Assembly (NCBI GenBank): GCA_031549115.1
Contig: JAVBQJ010000031.1
Coordinates: 1 to 64,000, forward strand
Length of the DNA stretch: 64,000 nt
Direction of reading: 5' to 3'
Source of the DNA: JAVBQJ01 sp031549115
GTDB lineage: Bacteria > Verrucomicrobiota > Lentisphaeria > Victivallales > Victivallaceae
Shown: one piece after another, positions 62,701 to 64,000 of the stretch
How positions within the stretch are numbered: the stretch's first letter is position 1
Layout: every line of letters starts with the position of its first letter
Notes under the pieces: model-generated
Told to the model about the DNA's origin: nothing
Databases searched by the model: none
What the model saw: only the letters and a program-made list of their open reading frames with translations
Position numbers and translations under genes: made by a program

Positions 62701-64000
62701 CGCCACCTTTGTTTGTATGGCACCAGCCGGATCGACTACGCCACCGGCGCTTTCGTCTCCGGCGTACTGCTGCTCGGCGGCTCCAATACCATCGACGGAC
62801 GGGTGGTTATCGACGGAAAAGAGGGCATGTTGATCGTCTCCGGCACCGGTCACGCCATCAACGCGGCGGTCGCGGTCGATTTCTCCTCCGCAACGGAGCG
62901 GGACTATCCCGTAATTCAGGGAATCGACGGCTTCCAGTTCGCCGACATCGCGCCGAATCTGACCGTCAACGTCAGTTCGAGGCAGGAATCCGGGCTTTAT
63001 CTGTTGGCGGACAACGTTCCCGCCTTTACCGGCAACATCAACTTCACCATCGACAACTTGTCGATGCCGGCGCTGGGAATCGGCTCGGCGGCGCAACCGT
63101 ATGGAGTCAAGCTCTTTTCTCTGGAGCAGGAGAACGGCAATCTTTACATCAAGGTGGAAAACTCTTTGACGGACCGTTTTGCGGATTGGCATGGTCAGGG
63201 ACGCAATCCGTTCATCGCCAAAGATCTCGCGCCCTTCTCCGCGCAACCGTATCTGGAGCCGCCGCTCATGGTGTCCGGGCGCGATTATCTGTTCGAGAAT
63301 GAGTTCCACAGCGCGGCGGCTTGGGGCGGATCGTTTTTCAACATCGCCGCCGACGGCGACCTGGAGAGCTACCTGCATTTGACCAACAGTACGGTGAACC
63401 GCGTGAACGGGCAGAATCTCTCGCTGCTGCTGGACGGCGCTTCGACGCTCTATTCGTCCGCGACCGTGGCGAACCTCTATTTCTACGGCTCCGCCGCAAC
63501 CGGAAGAAGCACCGCGTTGACGGTTTCCGGCAAGCTGCTGCTGGACGGCGCCAATACGCTGGATGGAACGGTGGCAATCGGTTCCGCAGGATACCTCGAA
63601 GTGACGGCCGATCCGGCTTTCCTGACCGTAAATGCCACCATCACCTTCGACCTGGCCGGGGCGACGCCGGAGCGCGGCGCGCTGGTGCGCGGAGTAAACG
63701 GCGCCGCGTTCGCCAATGAACGGCTTCTCGCCGTCACCGTTTCCGAAACCCAGGCGGCGGGCGATTATCTGATCTGCTCCGGCGTGGGGGAATACCATAT
63801 CGGCGTAATCCGTATCGGCGAAAGAACGCTGCAGGCCGATGCGGACTCCCATGATCTCGGCGACCGGCGTTACGCGCTGCGGCGGCAAGGGAGCGATCTC
63901 ACACTTCGCGTGCTGGCGCTTGTCGACGTGGATTGGAGCGCCGCCGGCATGGGCATGGGGATCGTGCGGGCGGTCCTGCTCGACGACGGATTCACCGGAG
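59782..64000 (+). CDS. Giant repetitive adhesin-like beta-helix protein, 3' end outside window
   Basis: AAGGAGAG precedes the ATG; the frame stays open for 1406 codons to the window edge. The sequence is rich in Gly, Ser, Thr, Ala and Val with short repeats (GGTVDALILQGSG; GGTLTVTGNAEVHDVTVSSG) typical of right-handed beta-helix or autotransporter passenger proteins. Six modules each open with a V/A-x-W motif (Trp codons at 59860, 60790, 61480, 62434, 63187, 63934). Five module ends carry a motif like YNGRRYSL-x(n)-LQLDV (60694, 61408, 62338, 63097, 63856). The N-terminus MSRQEFSLPADPFQVRYFFL is not a classical signal peptide, so the export route is unknown. No link to the sugar cassettes is apparent. 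Confidence 0.82.
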   Translation, partial: MSRQEFSLPADPFQVRYFFLSLASVDWDETPGAPSFAYALTGDFSGTIDTYSVGNANSVLLTDGLLGGDISGGNNRENYFRVEGGKAGTLSGTASQLDHFLVTGGTVDALILQGSGDTAAIHGGSVGRVENRGSMETVHIDGAAEIGSYYGRTLTLSGDAKVRDITLTGGTLTVTGNAEVHDVTVSSGTFYLGGFDATQGTATVTGDIRIRGGATLSLNASKADLSGATIHIDMVGLSGVSRAFMVNTQFAALHVGELSISVASDQAAGAYSLVGGASSLQGYNFTLRIDGTVFGVLGDGNDIVYNGRRYSLGIGSQMGTGLQLDVETVEDILAVAWPDAPDAPKEAAMLATATGSIEAGDYLFYGANGKAVYSAVAAGGTFGNFTGSDDGLASYYHLTDSLVSDFNGKRISLLLAGDSALSGTNRLRELYLYGNSSLAGDLGIEAGGTLFVDGAAHTFDSGTSITFALDGMTETDRALISGNGAMTLLSNPECTVAVSPGAGQTLGRFLLAEDVGSSYGSIHLRVIGETDLSVNQNYEAQEVRYALAVDADSDLYFHMFQMHRVNWNYTNQGPVAALELHDGFSGSIQSTAYLVADKQSANPSYSVYFAEGSNYGDILGGSDQQNAFYVAGGTVASITGGGNVSLFRIAGGRVGTIRFGATQHSRLFVDSGAVIDNVIGNAAFSQTMEIRGNIGSMTGIHANDPVISVWENGSVGYFEGKSLSLYHSATLGSADITGTLGLYNSMQTAPVTITGTVNLRGAASSIQVNSSYLNISEAVFNIDLTGTDSRSHVAFTPFFLSFSPGALMVTVSADQALNTYTLAGVGEPFSRSFTLRVGGISLGDLRLDDTRIYNGRQYTLIQNASTVSLRVTSLGENTHYSTVDWHGLGGNPSDARNSWSVVDDAANIVSDRYGNQVYSVAATGVDCGSMQLTDDTRAAYVHVTDGTVAEVAGNNLALLLDGDSSGAGGELRVRHLCLYGTSRIDYATGAFVSGVLLLGGSNTIDGRVVIDGKEGMLIVSGTGHAINAAVAVDFSSATERDYPVIQGIDGFQFADIAPNLTVNVSSRQESGLYLLADNVPAFTGNINFTIDNLSMPALGIGSAAQPYGVKLFSLEQENGNLYIKVENSLTDRFADWHGQGRNPFIAKDLAPFSAQPYLEPPLMVSGRDYLFENEFHSAAAWGGSFFNIAADGDLESYLHLTNSTVNRVNGQNLSLLLDGASTLYSSATVANLYFYGSAATGRSTALTVSGKLLLDGANTLDGTVAIGSAGYLEVTADPAFLTVNATITFDLAGATPERGALVRGVNGAAFANERLLAVTVSETQAAGDYLICSGVGEYHIGVIRIGERTLQADADSHDLGDRRYALRRQGSDLTLRVLALVDVDWSAAGMGMGIVRAVLLDDGFTG
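59860..63936 (+). repeat. Six W-motif modules in the adhesin-like protein
   Basis: Intervals between module-start Trp codons are 930, 690, 954, 753 and 747 nt. Two types can be told apart. Type A (59860, 61480, 63934) has V-D/N-W ... GFSGSI/GDFSGTI. Type B (60790, 62434, 63187) has A/D-W ... then S/A-Y-x-H-L/V-T-D/N-S/G-x-V and LSLLLxGxS. Order: A-B-A-B-B-A. Confidence 0.65.

Noticed and set aside
62071..63888. 605-codon minus-strand frame inside the adhesin region
   Set aside because: The plus-strand frame has a promoter, AAGGAG site and internal repeats; the minus frame is its shadow.
1..64000. CRISPR arrays, tRNA/rRNA genes, insertion sequences, integrases
   Set aside because: None recognised: no regularly spaced repeats, no cloverleaf candidates seen and no transposase motifs. 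Small RNAs cannot be excluded by eye.

Overview
The window looks like the genome of a Lentisphaerota bacterium, most likely a gut Victivallis or close relative. The main clue is five short proteins sharing the N-terminus [20 protein letters not shown], followed by LPALSKARAAA. This is the hallmark of the very numerous pseudopilin-like (DUF1559 / H-X9-DG) proteins of that phylum. The rest is glycoside hydrolases and LacI/GntR regulators at high coding density. I saw no rRNA, tRNA, CRISPR array, transposase or phage gene. Family names come from motifs read by eye, with no database search.

The first 59.4 kb consists of five carbohydrate-utilisation cassettes, each with exactly one sugar-type regulator and one pseudopilin. 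(A) 1-12131, minus strand: GntR/LacI-like regulator, pilin, secreted GH123-like protein, GH42, GH51, then a glycyl-radical enzyme (broken by an in-frame TAG) and its activase, which runs off the window. (B) 12237-24261: a LacI regulator between a minus-strand operon (beta-propeller hydrolase, DUF4434, 1662-aa discoidin protein, GH2) and a plus-strand pilin. (C) 24382-31743: a GntR regulator diverging from GH35, a DUF4091/GH123 protein and a pilin. (D) 32703-46826, minus strand: DUF4838 protein, GntR regulator, TIM-barrel glycosidase, pilin, LamG/GH123-like secreted protein, penicillin-acyltransferase-like Ntn hydrolase, GH95-like protein, WbsX/GH99-like protein, terminator. (E) 47081-59434, plus strand: LacI regulator, pilin, DUF4091 protein, cytosolic beta-propeller, GH5-like, GH106-like.

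The control regions can be read directly. Ten promoters have sigma70-type -35 and -10 boxes exactly 17 bp apart, and palindromes lie next to or upstream of them. In cassette B two near-identical promoters flank the LacI gene; each carries two copies of a CTAAACCGGTTTTG-like operator whose centres are 109 bp apart at both sites. In cassette D two near-duplicate promoters each carry the same inverted-repeat element 32-35 bp upstream of the -35 box, a position suited to an activator.

No transporter gene (TonB/SusCD, ABC, PTS or MFS) is visible in any cassette. In three cassettes the pilin is immediately followed by a very large signal-peptide protein with carbohydrate-binding domains. I infer, without proof, that the pilins are cassette-specific surface parts that work with these hydrolases. 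The last 4.2 kb begins an unrelated giant repetitive adhesin-like gene (59782 onward) that continues past the window and lacks an obvious signal peptide. The first ~110 bases look like a poor-quality contig end.
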